Source: Juglans regia
Lineage: Eukaryota; Streptophyta; Magnoliopsida; Fagales; Juglandaceae
DNA: 64,000 bases
Assembly (NCBI RefSeq): GCF_001411555.2
Contig: NC_049903.1
Coordinates: 32,591,083 to 32,655,082 of the forward strand
Reading direction: 5' to 3'
Shown here piece after piece: positions 23,174 through 35,403 of the stretch; within the stretch, counting starts at the first letter, position 1, and each line of letters starts with the position of its first letter. The notes beneath the pieces were generated by a model. It worked only from the letters and a program-made list of their open reading frames with translations, was not told the origin of the DNA and made no database searches. The position numbers were made by a program, and so were the translations under genes.

Positions 23174-23400
23174 ATGAAAGATGCATGGAAGATGTTGATC
23201 ACCAGAGTGAGGACAGTGCATACCATACACAATTATAGGGGAGATGATGTTGTATTGTGCCCTCTATGCAAAGTCGCCAACAAAACATTCGAGCACCTTT
23301 TGTTGGATTGCCAGTATGCCAAGGCCCAAGATCCTATGGCAGGAGTCCTAATGGCCTCTCAACTTTCAACCCCTCGAATGTCATATTGAATTGGATCATG
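23174..23400 (+). pseudogene. LINE zf-RVT domain fragment
   Basis: Encodes CPLCKVANKTFEHLLLDCQYA (Cys-x2-Cys ... His ... Cys), the zinc-binding zf-RVT module that follows the reverse transcriptase in plant L1 elements. It lies downstream of the reverse transcriptase fragment on the same strand with one frame change, so it belongs to the same decayed element. Confidence 0.8.
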
Positions 23401-23599
23401 AGTATTCTTAATCCTCATCTTTCTCTTAACATTCCTCCCGAAGAAACTCAATCTTTTCTCCTTTGTACGATAACTGTGGACATGAATGGCTTATTTGCAA
23501 CAATGTTTATTATGGGCTAGCTGAACGATGTCAAAATGAATATTGACATTTTGACAAACATTCCAGGTCGGAAACAAGAGTGATAGAAACTTCCACCCC

Positions 23600-23818
23600 A
23601 AAATTAGCACAAAATGAATTTTGACGTAGTAGTTAGGAGCATCTTCCTCATGGCAGCAGCCACATGCCATGATGCTAAAGGCACTCCCCTCTCTGCATGG
23701 GCATCCAAATAGGAGAGAGATGAACCATATGTGGGTGAAGCACAATCAGCCTTGCTAGTAGTCAAGAAAGCTTGAGCATCGTGGTTGAGTAACTTCTTAA
23801 TAGAGGGCGACTCTCTTA
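23600..23818 (+). pseudogene. LINE RNase H-like (RVT_3) domain, 5' part
   Basis: The plus frame around 23611-23818 reads MNFDVVVRSIFLMAAATCHDAKG ... GEAQSALLVVKKA ... LIEGDSL, which resembles the plant RNase H-like RVT_3 domain (acidic residues in NFD, GEAQSALL and EGDS). The frame is cut exactly at a TTA at 23816-23818 by a MITE and resumes at 26830. Confidence 0.7.
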
Positions 23819-24374
23819 GGTCCCATTTGGAACTTGAGTTTAGTCTAATTTTAAGTTAAGTCTAACAACTAAACACCCAACTCTTAAATTACTAAATTCA
23901 TCTCAACTCAAAACTTATTTACACGTGGGACTTATAACTTTTTTCAACTCAACACCTCTCTATACGCAAGACTCTAACCTTTTTCAACTTCCTATAAATA
24001 CATCTAAATTCATCTTAACATCCAAACACATAAACTCATCTTAGGTGGGCCTTGTTGACATTTCTTGAGTGATTCTTTCCAAGTTAGTGTACCTCTATTA
24101 ATGCTCAAAGATTATTTCCTTTCTTCATTTCTTTCATTTGTTGTTAGTTGTACAAAATAGACTAGAATCTCTATAATTATTTAGGTAGTTACTGCTTTCC
24201 TAAATTAGTCTATCATGATCCTTAACTTCAGGATCTTACCATGTACAGTGGCTATTTATGCCAACATTGAGAAGAGCAATACAAGTTTTTCAAGGAAATC
24301 TTATTTCTAACTTGGTATCAGAGCTAGGTTTCGATCACCGCTGAACTCTCATATTTTTTTTTCTCTTTTGCACC

Positions 24375-25127
24375 ATGTCAAATGACAAAACTGAATCAAC
24401 ACCAATTATTCATGTTCAATCCGAAAACTCTGGTTTCACAACCAGCATCATTCTTACTGAAGTTAACTATGATGTATGGTCCCAAATCATAGAGATGCAA
24501 ATTGCAGGACGTGAGAAGCTTGAATATATTTTGGGCAAAACACCACTTCCACTGGATACTGATGCTTCCTATGCAAAGTGGTATGCTGAAAATCAAAAGG
24601 TCAAGGGGTGGTTGCTAACCTTTATGTCGCCAGATATTATGAAGCGCTATATTCAACTACGTACCGCATATGAAATCTGGAGCGCTCTTGCCAAAGCTTT
24701 CTATGATGGATCAGATGAATCACAACTTTTTGCACTAAATCATAGAGCTTTCTCTACCAAACCGACTGGTCGCCCTCTATCAATCTATTATGGTGATCTT
24801 GTGGAAATTTTTCAAGAATTGGATCATCGTGATAAGATTGTAATGAAAGATCCTGATGATGTTATTGCCTATAGAAAATCAGTTGAAAGACTGCGTGTAC
24901 ACATTTTTTTGAATGGATTGGATGCAGAATTTGAACAAGTCCAAGGAGAGATTCTTAGGAAGGACCCGATACTGGATCTTGAAGAAGCCTATGCTTACGT
25001 ACATCGTGACTCTGTTTGCAGAACCACACTAAATGGTGAAGTTGATCGTGTTGAGTCATCTGCAATGGTGGCATATCGAGCTAAGCCTAAACTAGATCGA
25101 TCAACGGGTCCTACCACTAATCCAAAT
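24375..25127 (+). pseudogene. Copia gag protein
   Basis: A 251-residue open frame beginning MSNDKTESTP. It contains the plant Copia gag domain (NYDVWSQIIEMQIAGREKLEYI near the N-terminus; KVKGWLLTFMSPDI; TAYEIWSALAKAFYDG). It stops at 25128, just before the zinc knuckle CTHCGGTGHTKSRC (25188-25229), which is in another frame segment; in an intact element gag continues through the knuckle. Confidence 0.85.
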
Positions 25128-25187
25128 TAGTCATCGGGATCTCAGAATCGTAGCTATGAGATTGGAACAACAAAATCAGAACGCATT

Positions 25188-26553
25188 TGTACTCATTGTG
25201 GTGGAACTGGGCATACTAAGTCACGATGTTATGAACTTATTGGGTATCCAGAATGGTGGGATTCTGGAAAGGCACCCCGCAAATGGAACTCTAAACCAAA
25301 TCATCATGCCTCAATTGCAGTCGCAGAACCTTCCACCACCAACACTCCTGAGGATGCCTCAGCTTTAATTGCTACATCTAGTAAGGTTCTTCATACTTCC
25401 GCTCCTAGTAGTAGTAGTGAATGGATAATTGATTCTGGGGCTACTGATCACATGACCTTTGACAATCATCATATTCAATCTATGAAACCATCTGAACAAC
25501 ATATAGTATCCACAGCAAACAGTACTCCCTCTCCTGTTATTGGAGAAGGTTCTATCACACTCACTGAAAATCTGAGTCTCAATTTTGTAGTATTTGTTCC
25601 AACCCTCAATCATAATTTATTGTCAGTTGCTCAAATAACTCTCACTCTGCATTGTATTGTGATTTTTTGGCCTAACCTCTGTGTTTTTAAGGACATCTGA
25701 ACTCAGAAGACAATTGGTTATGGCACTAGAAGGGGAAAGCTCTATTACCTAGATTTAATGTCGGCAAGTTCTCATCAGTTAGCTTAAGCTTTCTTAGTGA
25801 ATAAATCTGCAGATTCTGAAATTTGGTTGTGGCATAGATGTTTGAGTCACGCATCCTTTGGATATTTAAAGAAATTGTTTCCAAAACTCTTTACTCAATC
25901 ATTTGTTTCAGAATTTAAGTGTGATGTGTGTGAATTGGCTATAAGCCACCGTGTTCCATTTCCCATAAGTATGAATAAAAGTCCAGCACCTTCTATGATT
26001 ATTCACTCTGATGTCTGGGGTCCAGCAAATACCCTATTTCTTAGTGATAAACGGTGGTTTGTTTCTTTTATTGATGATCACACATGTATGACTTGGATTT
26101 GCTTAATGAAATCAAAATAGTTCATTGTTCAAACAATTTCATAAAATGATAGACACTCAGTATCAATCTAAAATACAAGTCCTCCGCAATGACAATGGTA
26201 GAGAATTTGTTAATCAAGATTTGGAACAATATCTAGATGATCACGACATTACTCATCAAAATACTTGTCCTTACACCCCTCAGCAAAATGGGGTTGCAGA
26301 GCGAAAGAACCACCACATTCTTGAAATTGTTCGTGCTTTCCCGTTTGAAGCTCATATGTCGACTAGTTACTGGGGTGAAGCCGTCACAGCTGCAGCTTAT
26401 CTTATCAACCGAATTCCCACGAGTGCATTACAATTTCAGACCCCCTTGAGTGTTCTTCATGAAGCTGTGAGTTCCCCTACTGTGTCGAATCTGTCACCTA
26501 GAGTTTTTGGGTGTGTAGCCTTTGTTTATCTTCATAAATCATTAAGAAATTAG
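25188..26553 (+). pseudogene. Copia protease and integrase region, broken
   Basis: In order: CCHC knuckle (25188-25229), protease core WIIDSGATDH (from about 25423), pre-integrase block WLWHRCLSHASFGYLKKL (25797-26120 frame), and integrase core with HSDVWG, RNDNG and the Glu in GVAERKNH (26125-26553). Stops occur at 25698, 25786, 26118 and 26551, with frame changes. The integrase thus retains all three acidic residues but no single frame covers it. Confidence 0.85.
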
Positions 26554-26832
26554 AATCTCGAGCTCTTAAGTGTGTTTTTGTTGGTTATGCTCAACATCAG
26601 AAAGGTTATTGCTGCTATCATCCTCCCTCTCGCAAACTGTATGTCACTCTTGATGTTGTATTTCACGAGGACAACATGTATTATTCTACTCCCGAGTCTT
26701 CAATTCAGGTGAGCAATAGAATTTTTTCAAGGAAATCTTATTTCTGACTAGCCTCATAAACTCATTCAATTATCTCAACTCATTACTATTCATAAAGAGC
26801 TCAACTCCTCTCAACATCCAAACAGGGTCTTA

Positions 26833-26876
26833 ATGTTATCACATCTATCAATTACAACCATCTAACAGCATACTAA
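26833..26876 (+). pseudogene. LINE RNase H-like (RVT_3) domain, middle piece
   Basis: A short stretch encoding INYNHLTAY-like residues between two MITEs; it continues the RVT_3 frame broken at 23818 and is broken again at the TAA at 26874-26876. Confidence 0.6.
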
Positions 26877-27061
26877 GCGCTGGTTTGGATTCAGAGATGA
26901 GATGATATAGTTTTAGATGAAAGATGAAAGTTGAAAAAAATATTATTATTGTTTTGAGATTTGAAAAAGTTGAATTTTTTAATTATATTTTGTCTGAAAA
27001 TTTGAGAAAATTGTAATGATTAGATGAGATGAAACACTTTTCGAATCCAAACAGAACCAAA
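26877..27061. mobile_element. MITE (Tourist-like, 'gagatttgaaaaagttgaatt' family), TAA duplication
   Basis: 185 bp with ends gcgctggtttggattc.. and ..gaatccaaacagaacc, flanked by TAA at 26874-26876 and 27062-27064. The interior carries 'gttttgagatttgaaaaagttgaatt', shared with copies at 40.8-41.2, 41.7-41.9 and 60.4 kb. Confidence 0.8.
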
Positions 27062-27064
27062 TAA

Positions 27065-27235
27065 TTATCCCAACATAAAACGCATTGTAGCCAATCTCAG
27101 CTGCACATGCTCAGTTCAAAAGCTCACAGAAGTGGCGAATTTTGTCATGCACAACCTCGCCAGTTGAGCCACTTCTGGAGATATTCCCATTTCGAGTCTC
27201 CCCTGGCATGTCTACACCACTCCTTGACTTTTTGA
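27065..27235 (+). pseudogene. LINE RNase H-like (RVT_3) domain, 3' part
   Basis: Plus-strand reading NIKRIVANLSCTCSVQ..VANFVMHNLAS..ATSGDIPISSLP resembles the C-terminal end of plant RVT_3 domains (the 'ANFVAHNLA' helix followed by 'PxxL'). It continues the domain broken by the two MITEs, with one stop and a small frame offset. Confidence 0.65.
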
Positions 27236-27389
27236 CCCACCCACCCTAATTCTATTGTACTCTTGTTCTTTTAATTTTTTTTAGAAATTTTAAAATTAAA
27301 CATATGGTTTAAAAACAACCTAACATCGAGGGCCACTAAGGCATTCACAACCTAGAAACTCCACCAACCCATAATTTATGCAATTACTA

Positions 27390-29351
27390 TATGGGTGGCA
27401 ATATGTGACATGACCCGTTAACCCAACACGAACATGACACGATAAAAGCAGATTAGGATTTAGCCTTAACTGGTTCAGGTCAAAACGGGTTGACCCGTTA
27501 AGACATGATTGCTTAATGGGTCACTAACGGGTTAACCCATTATAACCCGTTAAGAAAATTAAATTTACATTTATACCCTTGACCTAAAATTCAAAAGAAG
27601 TCTAAACCTGTTATCTAACCCATGCCGCCCCCTCACTTTTCTAACTTTTTCAGTTTTCTAACTTTTCTTTTTCTCACGCCGCGCCCCCCTTCTTCGTCTT
27701 CAACCCATGGCCCCGCAACGACTCCCTCTCCCCTCAGTTCTCATCTCACGCTGCCCCCCCACGCCACCCCTCATCAGTTCTAACTCTTAAGTCTTAAGTT
27801 TCTAACTTCTCACGCCGCCCCCCTCTTCGACTTCAACCTAGTACCCTATCGCCCATGGCTCCGCCACGCTCACGACGCCACTCTTGGCCTCTTCAACTCG
27901 CTCGTCGCCCACGCAGACTCAGGGCCCGTCGCCCATCCAGTTCTCTTCACGCCGTCCGTCACCCACACAGACTCAGAGTCACGAACTCACGCCACCCATC
28001 GCCCACACTTATTGCCCACGCCGCGTCGCCCACTGTAAGTCAATCCAGTCGAGATTTCTACTCTACCTTTACCTTGTGTTTGGTTGCTGTGAAAAAAGAA
28101 AAAAAGATGGGATCCTAATACGATTTCTTCTCTGGTTGTGTAAATTAGTTTGTTTGTGGTAGAGTACCCTAATCATTTGGATTTATAAATCGGTGGCTAG
28201 TCTTTGATTCTGAATGTGTAAATTTGATTCTGGTAAATTAGTTTGCATGTGTTAGATACTTAGATCCCTCCATTTATTTCTTTTTGTCTTTTTATCTTTA
28301 TAAATTATAACAGATTTTTACTTCTACTCTAAACCTGAGTATTTCTGGTTCAAATCTGTTGGACTACAACTTTCTCCTAAAATTTTATTTTTTTTTTATT
28401 TTACTATTTTTGTTGTTGTTGGTCATATAGTCCTTCTTCTCCAATTATTTTTTTCTGCAAAAAAATTAACAGGTCTTCATAGATTGTGTGAAGAGTTGTA
28501 GACAGTTGACTATAGATTTGAGAAATTTTTGCTTCAAATCTGTTGTATTGTATATTTTGAATTTTTTTTTTTTCAGATCTATTTTTTTGTTTATATTCTG
28601 AACGTGGCAGATGTAGACATTTCATTTAGATCAATGTACTTTAGCTTCAGATGCGCCTTTTTTTGTTGCTTATCTTTATAAACTCTTACATATGTAGACA
28701 TTTTATTGTAGATTTGAGAAATTTTTATTCACATGTGTTATTGTATAAAGTTTGATTCTTTTCTATTTTTGTTATTGTGCAGATCACAATTTAAATTGGA
28801 CGAGTTAACCGACAATGTAATGGAGTTGGAGAACAACAAGGGCAAGGAGAACGCTTCACTTTATTCTTCAAGTTCTAAATTTTTTTAAATCTGTGTTTTT
28901 ATTATATTTGGGATTATAACATTAATATATTTACAATGTATGTTTTGTTTATTATATTTGGGATGTAATTTTAATATTTTATAACAATGTGTGTGGATCA
29001 TATTTGTTTTTATTGTAATTTTAGACTTGTAGTTAATTTTTTTATAGATATTATTTATATTTATATAAAATTAATCAGATCAAATGTGTCGTGTCGTATC
29101 GTGTATGTTCAACCCATTAACGTAAACGGATTGAAACGGGTCGTGTCATGTCATATCATGTCAATTTATTTTGTATTCACTAACGGGTCATAATAGGTAG
29201 TGTCGTGTCAACCCGTTATCTTATCATGTCATGTTAGGGTTTGAAATTTTGACACGAAATCCTTAACGGTATTCATGTTGACCTATTAAATGTAATGTAT
29301 ATGTCTTGACACGATATGAACATGACCCGTTAATACGATATGACACCCCTA
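27390..29351. mobile_element. hAT-like non-autonomous element, 8-bp target duplication
   Basis: Ends TATGGGTGGCAATATGT.. and ..ACGATATGACACCCCTA (reverse complement TAGGGGTGTCATATCGT) are inverted repeats. Flanks are AATTACTA (27382-27389) and AATTACCA (29352-29359), 7 of 8 identical, the length expected for hAT elements. Both ends carry many copies of acccgttaa / cgggtcatgt motifs. The interior has a GC-rich block (27640-28035), a leader-like stretch and AT-rich intron-like DNA; no transposase was recognised. A short plus-strand frame at 28818-28887 (MELENNKGKENAS..) might be a captured or vestigial exon. Confidence 0.8.
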
Positions 29352-29430
29352 AATTACCATTCTAGAGCAAATCCTATTTTGGCATATATTAGTTCGAAGA
29401 CTGTCCAACCGATATCAAAAGATGCTCTAA

Positions 29431-29847
29431 GAGCATCTTCATTGGATTAATCAAATGCCACTTATGCTCTTAATTTAGCTAAGGTCATCATAAATTGAAC
29501 TACATTGAATTAGCCAAGCTCAACTCATTCAGCCCATGAGCTACAGTAAAATCGAAGTCAGGGACAAATATGACTTAATATTGTCGCATGGTCATAATTT
29601 TATATTAATTTTATATGATTGTATAGATTGTTAGAATGTAAAAATGAAAAAAAAAAAAAATGATTGTCGGAGATTGTTGGAGATTATAAAAATGAAAATA
29701 AAAAAGTATTCAAAAATTTTTTAAAAATGCATTAAAATAGATTAAAAAATAAAAATAAAATTTGTGTTTTATTATTATAGAAAGTCAAATGATTAATCTA
29801 ATGTGGAGTTCTAATGACTAATCATTGCTAATCCAACAATGATGCTC
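29431..29847. mobile_element. MITE with GAGCATC termini
   Basis: Left gagcatcttcattggattaatca.. and right ..gctaatccaacaatgatgctc are inverted repeats; flanks are TAA (29428-29430) and TTA (29848-29850). The interior is AT-rich. The small, non-coding structure fits a Tourist/Harbinger-type or related MITE. Confidence 0.75.
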
Positions 29848-29850
29848 TTA

Positions 29851-30432
29851 TGTTCTAGGAAATTAGTAGGAATCTATCCAACAGATGTTATTTGTACAAG
29901 GAAGGAACGCTGAACTTCACGGACGACGGCAAAGATAAAAACTCATTTATCAAATAAAAATAAAAACAAAAGCAAATCTTATTAAGAAATATAATCTCTG
30001 GTTTAAAATCATTAAATATTTTTCTTTCCATCCAAACGTCCTTTAAACCATTAAAAAGAGTTCAATCAAATTTTTTTAATCTTCATAATTTGTCTAGATT
30101 TTATCATAAAAACAAAACTAACTTGTTTTAATGAGTAAAAATAGCTTTCAAAACACCCAATACAAATTACATTTAAATAAACTTTTTATCCAAACATACT
30201 TGTTCATTTGACCTCTACTCTCACAAAATTTACTACAAAACTTATTCTAAAAATCTTTACCTAGGCAATTTTTCATTCTAAGTTCTAACTATTTTACCTT
30301 TCACAAAACCAAATTAAAAAAAAAAAAAAAATCTAAAAATTTGAGAACTTTTCAGACTCGTGAGTTCAAGGCGAGGAGGGTAAAGAGATCCACGTGACCC
30401 AATCCCACATAGCGGAGAACCCAATTCCGTTT
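29851..30432. other. AT-rich intergenic DNA
   Basis: No coding or repeat structure recognised apart from a poly-A tract near 30315-30330. Confidence 0.5.
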
Positions 30433-30644
30433 GAGCATTGCTATTCATAAGCCCATACACCACACACTAAATTTTTTTTATTTTTTTAAAATTTTTTTAA
30501 GGTTTTTTTTGGTTTTATTATTCTTAAAATAATTGAATTATTCTACTCATAATACATATACCACATATTTGGTAAGAGAATAAAATTAAAGAAATCATAA
30601 AAAGGATGGTATGTGATGTATGAGGCTTAGGAATAGAATTTTTC
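30433..30644. mobile_element. MITE ('ctcatacaccacaca' family)
   Basis: Left arm ttgctattcataagcccatacaccacacac and right arm gtatgtgatgtatgaggcttaggaatagaat are imperfect inverted repeats around a poly-T/A centre. Related arms occur at 37984-38165. Confidence 0.75.
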
Positions 30645-31380
30645 ATTCCGTTTTCCCTCCAATCAGTGAGTAAACTCCCGGGACTGAAATCCAATAGAGG
30701 CAACACCCCATCCCCCACAACCTTTATTTTTTATTTTTTGTTTATTAAGGAAAATGCTGGCATTATGTACACGTTCAATTTCTCCCCCGCCCTAAGGCAC
30801 ACAGTTCGTGTTAATAGATCGACAAATGGACCCTAGCGATAAAAGTCAGGAACCAAAGCATATCAGTTTTTATCAAACTTTAAAGAGTAACGTGGGCAAA
30901 TACTGTACAGTCACATTAAAATATAGTAAAATTTACTATTAAATTTTTTTTTCATGTCCCATATTTATTCTCATATTTATTCATATTTTTCAAAGTGATT
31001 AAACAACGCTTACACATTCACCACTGCAACTATCATTTCTCAACTTATAATAATGGAAGCTTTCCAAAAAACAAAACTAAATGAAGGAGACTAATTTAGT
31101 ATCTAAAATACGAAACGAAAAGGTAAAACCGTACGAGTAAGCATTGTCAAAAACCACAAATCTGCTCATAAAAACACTGAAAATGAATATTTAAATAAAT
31201 AAAAAAATCGGAGGATCAGAAAATCAACTTTGGCATGGTACCTAGAAATAAGATAATACAGTAGAGCACAACTCCTAGGTCACGGACTCGAGGGTCCAAT
31301 GCAAGAGAAGATAAACAGACCGATACCCACGTTGGAAGACAATAAACAGAAAAATATGCGCGGAAAAGGGGTGGCTAATA
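30645..31380. other. intergenic DNA 3' of the LMBR1 gene
   Basis: No gene recognised. The 3' UTR of the minus-strand LMBR1 gene probably extends from 31760 to somewhere near 31400; I could not fix its end. Confidence 0.45.
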
Positions 31381-31760
31381 CGACTTTTAAAGCTTAATGG
31401 CTATATTACATCAAGGGAAGTTCTCAAACCTAGTTCCCACAGGTGCAAAATATTCTCACTTGCATGCCCAAGCCAATGTATGACACAAGTTAAACAAAGG
31501 AATAATACATACAAAAGGGGGGGAACAAAGAAGAAAACAATAACAATATCAGCAGCACTCACCATGCCGCTCTTGCTGCAGTAACCCAATTCAACTCGGA
31601 TGATATCTGCCTACTTCACTGACCTTTCAAATCTGACCTTTCAGCATAGAACAGCAATAGGCCATACAAATCCAACATGAAATCACTCCAAAAGAGAGAA
31701 TAAAATTTAAGACTCCTGATGCCGACAGGTGGGTGCAAGCTCTTCTAGGCAAAACACACA

Positions 31761-34700
31761 TTAAGTAGAAAGTTGGAACCTGCCACTGGGTTTTCTTCTT
31801 CTCCATCCCTAAAATTTTGAAGGAAACGTGTAAGATTCTCTCAAGTTCAGGCAAGGAATTACACATGCTTTCATGAACAATGAAATCAAAAGGTTCAGCA
31901 CAGGAAGCTTACAAAGGCAGCATAATACACAAAGGTCAATCCCGCAAGAGCAACAAATGCAATTTGGAAGACATTGTATCTGCAATGCAACAATTAGCAT
32001 TCCAAACGAAACAGTAGCATGCATGCTAAATCTGAATTATCAGTGCATAAACACCATTATAACTCACTTGTACAAATATTTAATTCCACGAAGTGATTCC
32101 AACGTGTGGCCAAAGATTTCTTGTGCTGCAGTTGCTTGAGCATAGTATGCAAATGCAGTGGAGCAGAACTGAATCACACTGAAATAGGATAAACCAAAAT
32201 TAAACTGATTTTCCATGTAATGGTGCTAACATGACTGCTTATGGCCATTTTAGATGATTAATTATTTCTTCAAAGATGCTTCTCACCATGGCAACTCGAT
32301 TCATAGGAAAAGGATGGATAGCTTAACTTAAAAGATAAAGGATCTTTAAGAAAATGCAGATTTAGCACTGTTGTACAGTTAAAAGCAAAGCAAGACATTT
32401 AACAGTTTTGTGGAAAAATGATTCATAAGACCAGCTTTAAATAAAATTCCTAGCTCAAAACAATCATCACCTGCTCCTACATTAGAACTAATTAGTAAGA
32501 GTTCTACTTTAAACGTGCAAGTAAGAAATGAAACTATTGGAGATACTAACCTGATGGAGCAAAGAAGAATAAGACCAACATTAAACAGAAAAGAGTTCAT
32601 AAGTGTGGCTCCCCACCTGTGAACAGATTAATTATATTAATGAGCAAACATTGAAATGACAGCATACAGTGACAGGCAAATAAAAAAAAAACCAAAATGC
32701 TAATTCTACAAAATCCATTACTTCATGGGGTGGATCGTAATGAAAACTAATCTCAGACCAAGCATCATTGCCCCCGCAATAACGGCAAGGAGAAGGTAAA
32801 AGCAGAAGAATGCAAATGCTGCAGTACCCAGAAGACCTAATGAAGTAGCAGAGAATGAATATTAGAACAAAATGTAAAAGGAGAATGGTATTTACAAAAT
32901 TCCAAATTTACCCCAGATATCGTCCAGCTTGATGAAAACCTCATTCAGAAAAGCAGAAAGAGGAGGGTTAATCAACAGATATATGACAATATGTGCAACC
33001 CAAGCCACTGAAACAATCAACCTGATACACAAGCAATGAGAATCCTTAGGAAGACTAGGACTTGTCATCGTCCAAATCATAATACTGAATGTGCATCAAA
33101 AACTAATGCATGATAGTACCAAAATAAGTAAATAAAGAATAAGCATCTATATCAAATCAGTAAAAACATCTAAAATCCACTACAGATATATGACAATATG
33201 TGCAACCCAAGCCACTGAAACAATCAACCAGATACACAAGCAATGAGAATCCTTAGGAAGACTAGAGTTGTCATCGTCCAAATCATAATACTGAATGTGT
33301 CAAAAAATAATGCATGGTAGTACCAAAATAAGTAAATAAAGAATAAGCATCTATATCAAATCAGAAAAAACATCTAAAATCCACTTCATCTAAATTGAGG
33401 CCATAAAACCAAAGATCACATGAACAGTTATATAAACATTGCGCAAAACATGAAAGGTAGCTAGTTCATAATTACATGCAAAAAGCAGTGACATAATGTT
33501 TTCCCCTAAATACAATCAGCAGTTCCTCAAGTAGAAAAGAAACCATGGTATTTATCCAAATAAAAAAACATCTAATATGAATACTTACCCTAAAATTCCA
33601 AGCACAAGTTTAGCCAAGTACCCAAGAACAGTCAACGCCCAAGAAGTCTCAGCCTGAATAGAAGCAAACCATAAGTTACTAACAGGAAGAGGAAATCAAA
33701 AGCAAAAGGTCGCATAATTAATAACCATTACCTTTTCTCCTTGAGGATACATCTCTTCAAGGAGCTTCACATCTTCTTCCAACTGGAGCAACTCCTGCAG
33801 ATTTCCAAGCACAATATATATATGTATAACAGTTCCCAAAGGAGTAAAGAAATCCATCCAAAGTTTAGTGAAAGTTTGTTTGCCCCACCACAACTAGAAC
33901 AACATGAAAATTTGTTATTTTTATACGTAACTAGAGCAACATGCATAAGCATCATAAATAAAGTCTGAGGATTCTCAAGATATTCAAGCATGATATGTGG
34001 TATTGGGTGCATATATATGAACCTGATGCCAAGTGCGAAAACTAAATTTAATAAATGCCAAAGGTTTAGATCTACCTTTCCTACTGCCTTGACATTTTTA
34101 CGCCACTTTCGGCCCTTAGAACCACTTCTTTCTTCTTGCTGTAGGGAGTCAGCTGCTTTCTTCAATTCTCTCGCTTTTTTACCTAATTCAGTGGCTTCCT
34201 ACTCATATATCAACAGGAACTATTTATGAGCAATCCCAATGTTGAATCATTATGGCAGCACTCGACAAACCAAAAATAAATAAAGAATAGGCACGTCAAT
34301 TTTTCTATATGAGACACTATCAAGAAGCACCTTGATATACTGCGAGCGAGTGATAACAGCCTTTGGGCGCTTGATGAATGAAAATATAAGTCCCAACGGC
34401 AGACAAGCAATACCAACACCACCAAATATCTGAATATAACAAGAGGAATAGTGAATGTTAACTATTGGTAAGAATAGAAAAGATAGAAAATGAAATGATC
34501 TTACTTTGAAACAAGCTGAATTTGATCAAATGCAACATTTTGTTCATGGGGACCATAAATAAGGTGACAAAACTTGCAGAAACAGCATCAGATCCTTATT
34601 GAGATACTTGCATGTGAGTAAACATCACAACTCACCACTCAGCTAATCACAGTGTATTCAGTGTCAACTTTTTTTTTTTTTTACAAGTATCAATTCATGG

Positions 34701-35372
34701 GTTTCAAAGAAAAATGTAATCCAGTAACATTGGAGCACATCTCCAAGGACTGAAAAAAGGAGAAATCTCAAACAGAAAGGACTTCGATTTGCTTTAAGCA
34801 GTGTCAACTTTTAAAACTACATCCATGACTAACTACAAGAAAATGCTTCAACGTATAGGGAAGAGTTCAAAATATTCAAGAATGAACCTTTTCTTGATAA
34901 GTGATTTTCAAGAAGGAACTTACAGCGAAAAGTACAGATCCAACAATGGTAGCAAGGGCGACAACATATTCTGGAAAGGTAGTGCGCATAGTCCAAGTTT
35001 TCTCCGAAGAAGCACTTGCAGTATACGCAGAGCACTATAAAGAGTGAAACAATAAAAGAACAAAAAATGCACCAGAATGAGAAAGAGAGTAATGCCGTAT
35101 GCTAGCGTCAAAAGCTTCAAAAGAACCATCAGAAAAATTAGTATCTCAAAAGAATAGAACTGATCAAATAAATAGGAAACTGGTCAGAGGAAGCAGTACC
35201 TGGTGTGTGCCTCCAATACACTGTTGACTACTAGAGAATTCCCACGTAGTAGGGAAGGAAGTTGTGGAAGAAGAAAGGTGCATAACAGTGAAGTCCACCT
35301 TTCCAATCAGTCCTGCATAGTATACAATACAATTGGCAGTTAGATGGGGTTCAGAGATATCCACACAGACCT

Positions 35373-35403
<31 letters not shown>

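Larger units (their letters stand above)
24053..26748 (+). mobile_element. Copia retrotransposon with internal deletion
   Basis: 5' LTR about 24053-24312, then a primer-binding site TGGTATCAGAGC (24313-24324, matching initiator tRNA-Met), gag, protease, integrase and the start of the post-integrase region to about 26708. Then 26709-26748 matches the last 40 bp of the LTR (caaggaaatcttatttct). So reverse transcriptase, RNase H and most of the 3' LTR were deleted in one step. LTR ends read ..ctaac / ..ctgac rather than ..CA. The target duplication is unclear. Confidence 0.85.
23819..26829. mobile_element. Tourist-like MITE with TTA duplication, carrying a Copia insertion
   Basis: The ends ggtcccatttgg... 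(23819) and ...ccaaacagggtc (26829) are imperfect inverted repeats, flanked on both sides by TTA (23816-23818 and 26830-26832), the PIF/Harbinger-type duplication. Subtracting the Copia at 24053-26748 leaves about 315 bp. Removing the element with one TTA joins the RVT_3 frame 'GDSL' to 'NVITSINYNHLTAY', which supports these borders. Confidence 0.8.

Noticed and set aside
24313..24324. TGGTATCAGAGC as part of a tRNA gene
   Set aside because: It is the retrotransposon primer-binding site complementary to initiator tRNA-Met; no tRNA cloverleaf surrounds it.
33767..34165. 132-residue minus frame overlapping LMBR1 exons 6 and 7
   Set aside because: It reads from exon 6 ([23 protein letters not shown]) straight into intron 6; the real product is obtained by splicing.
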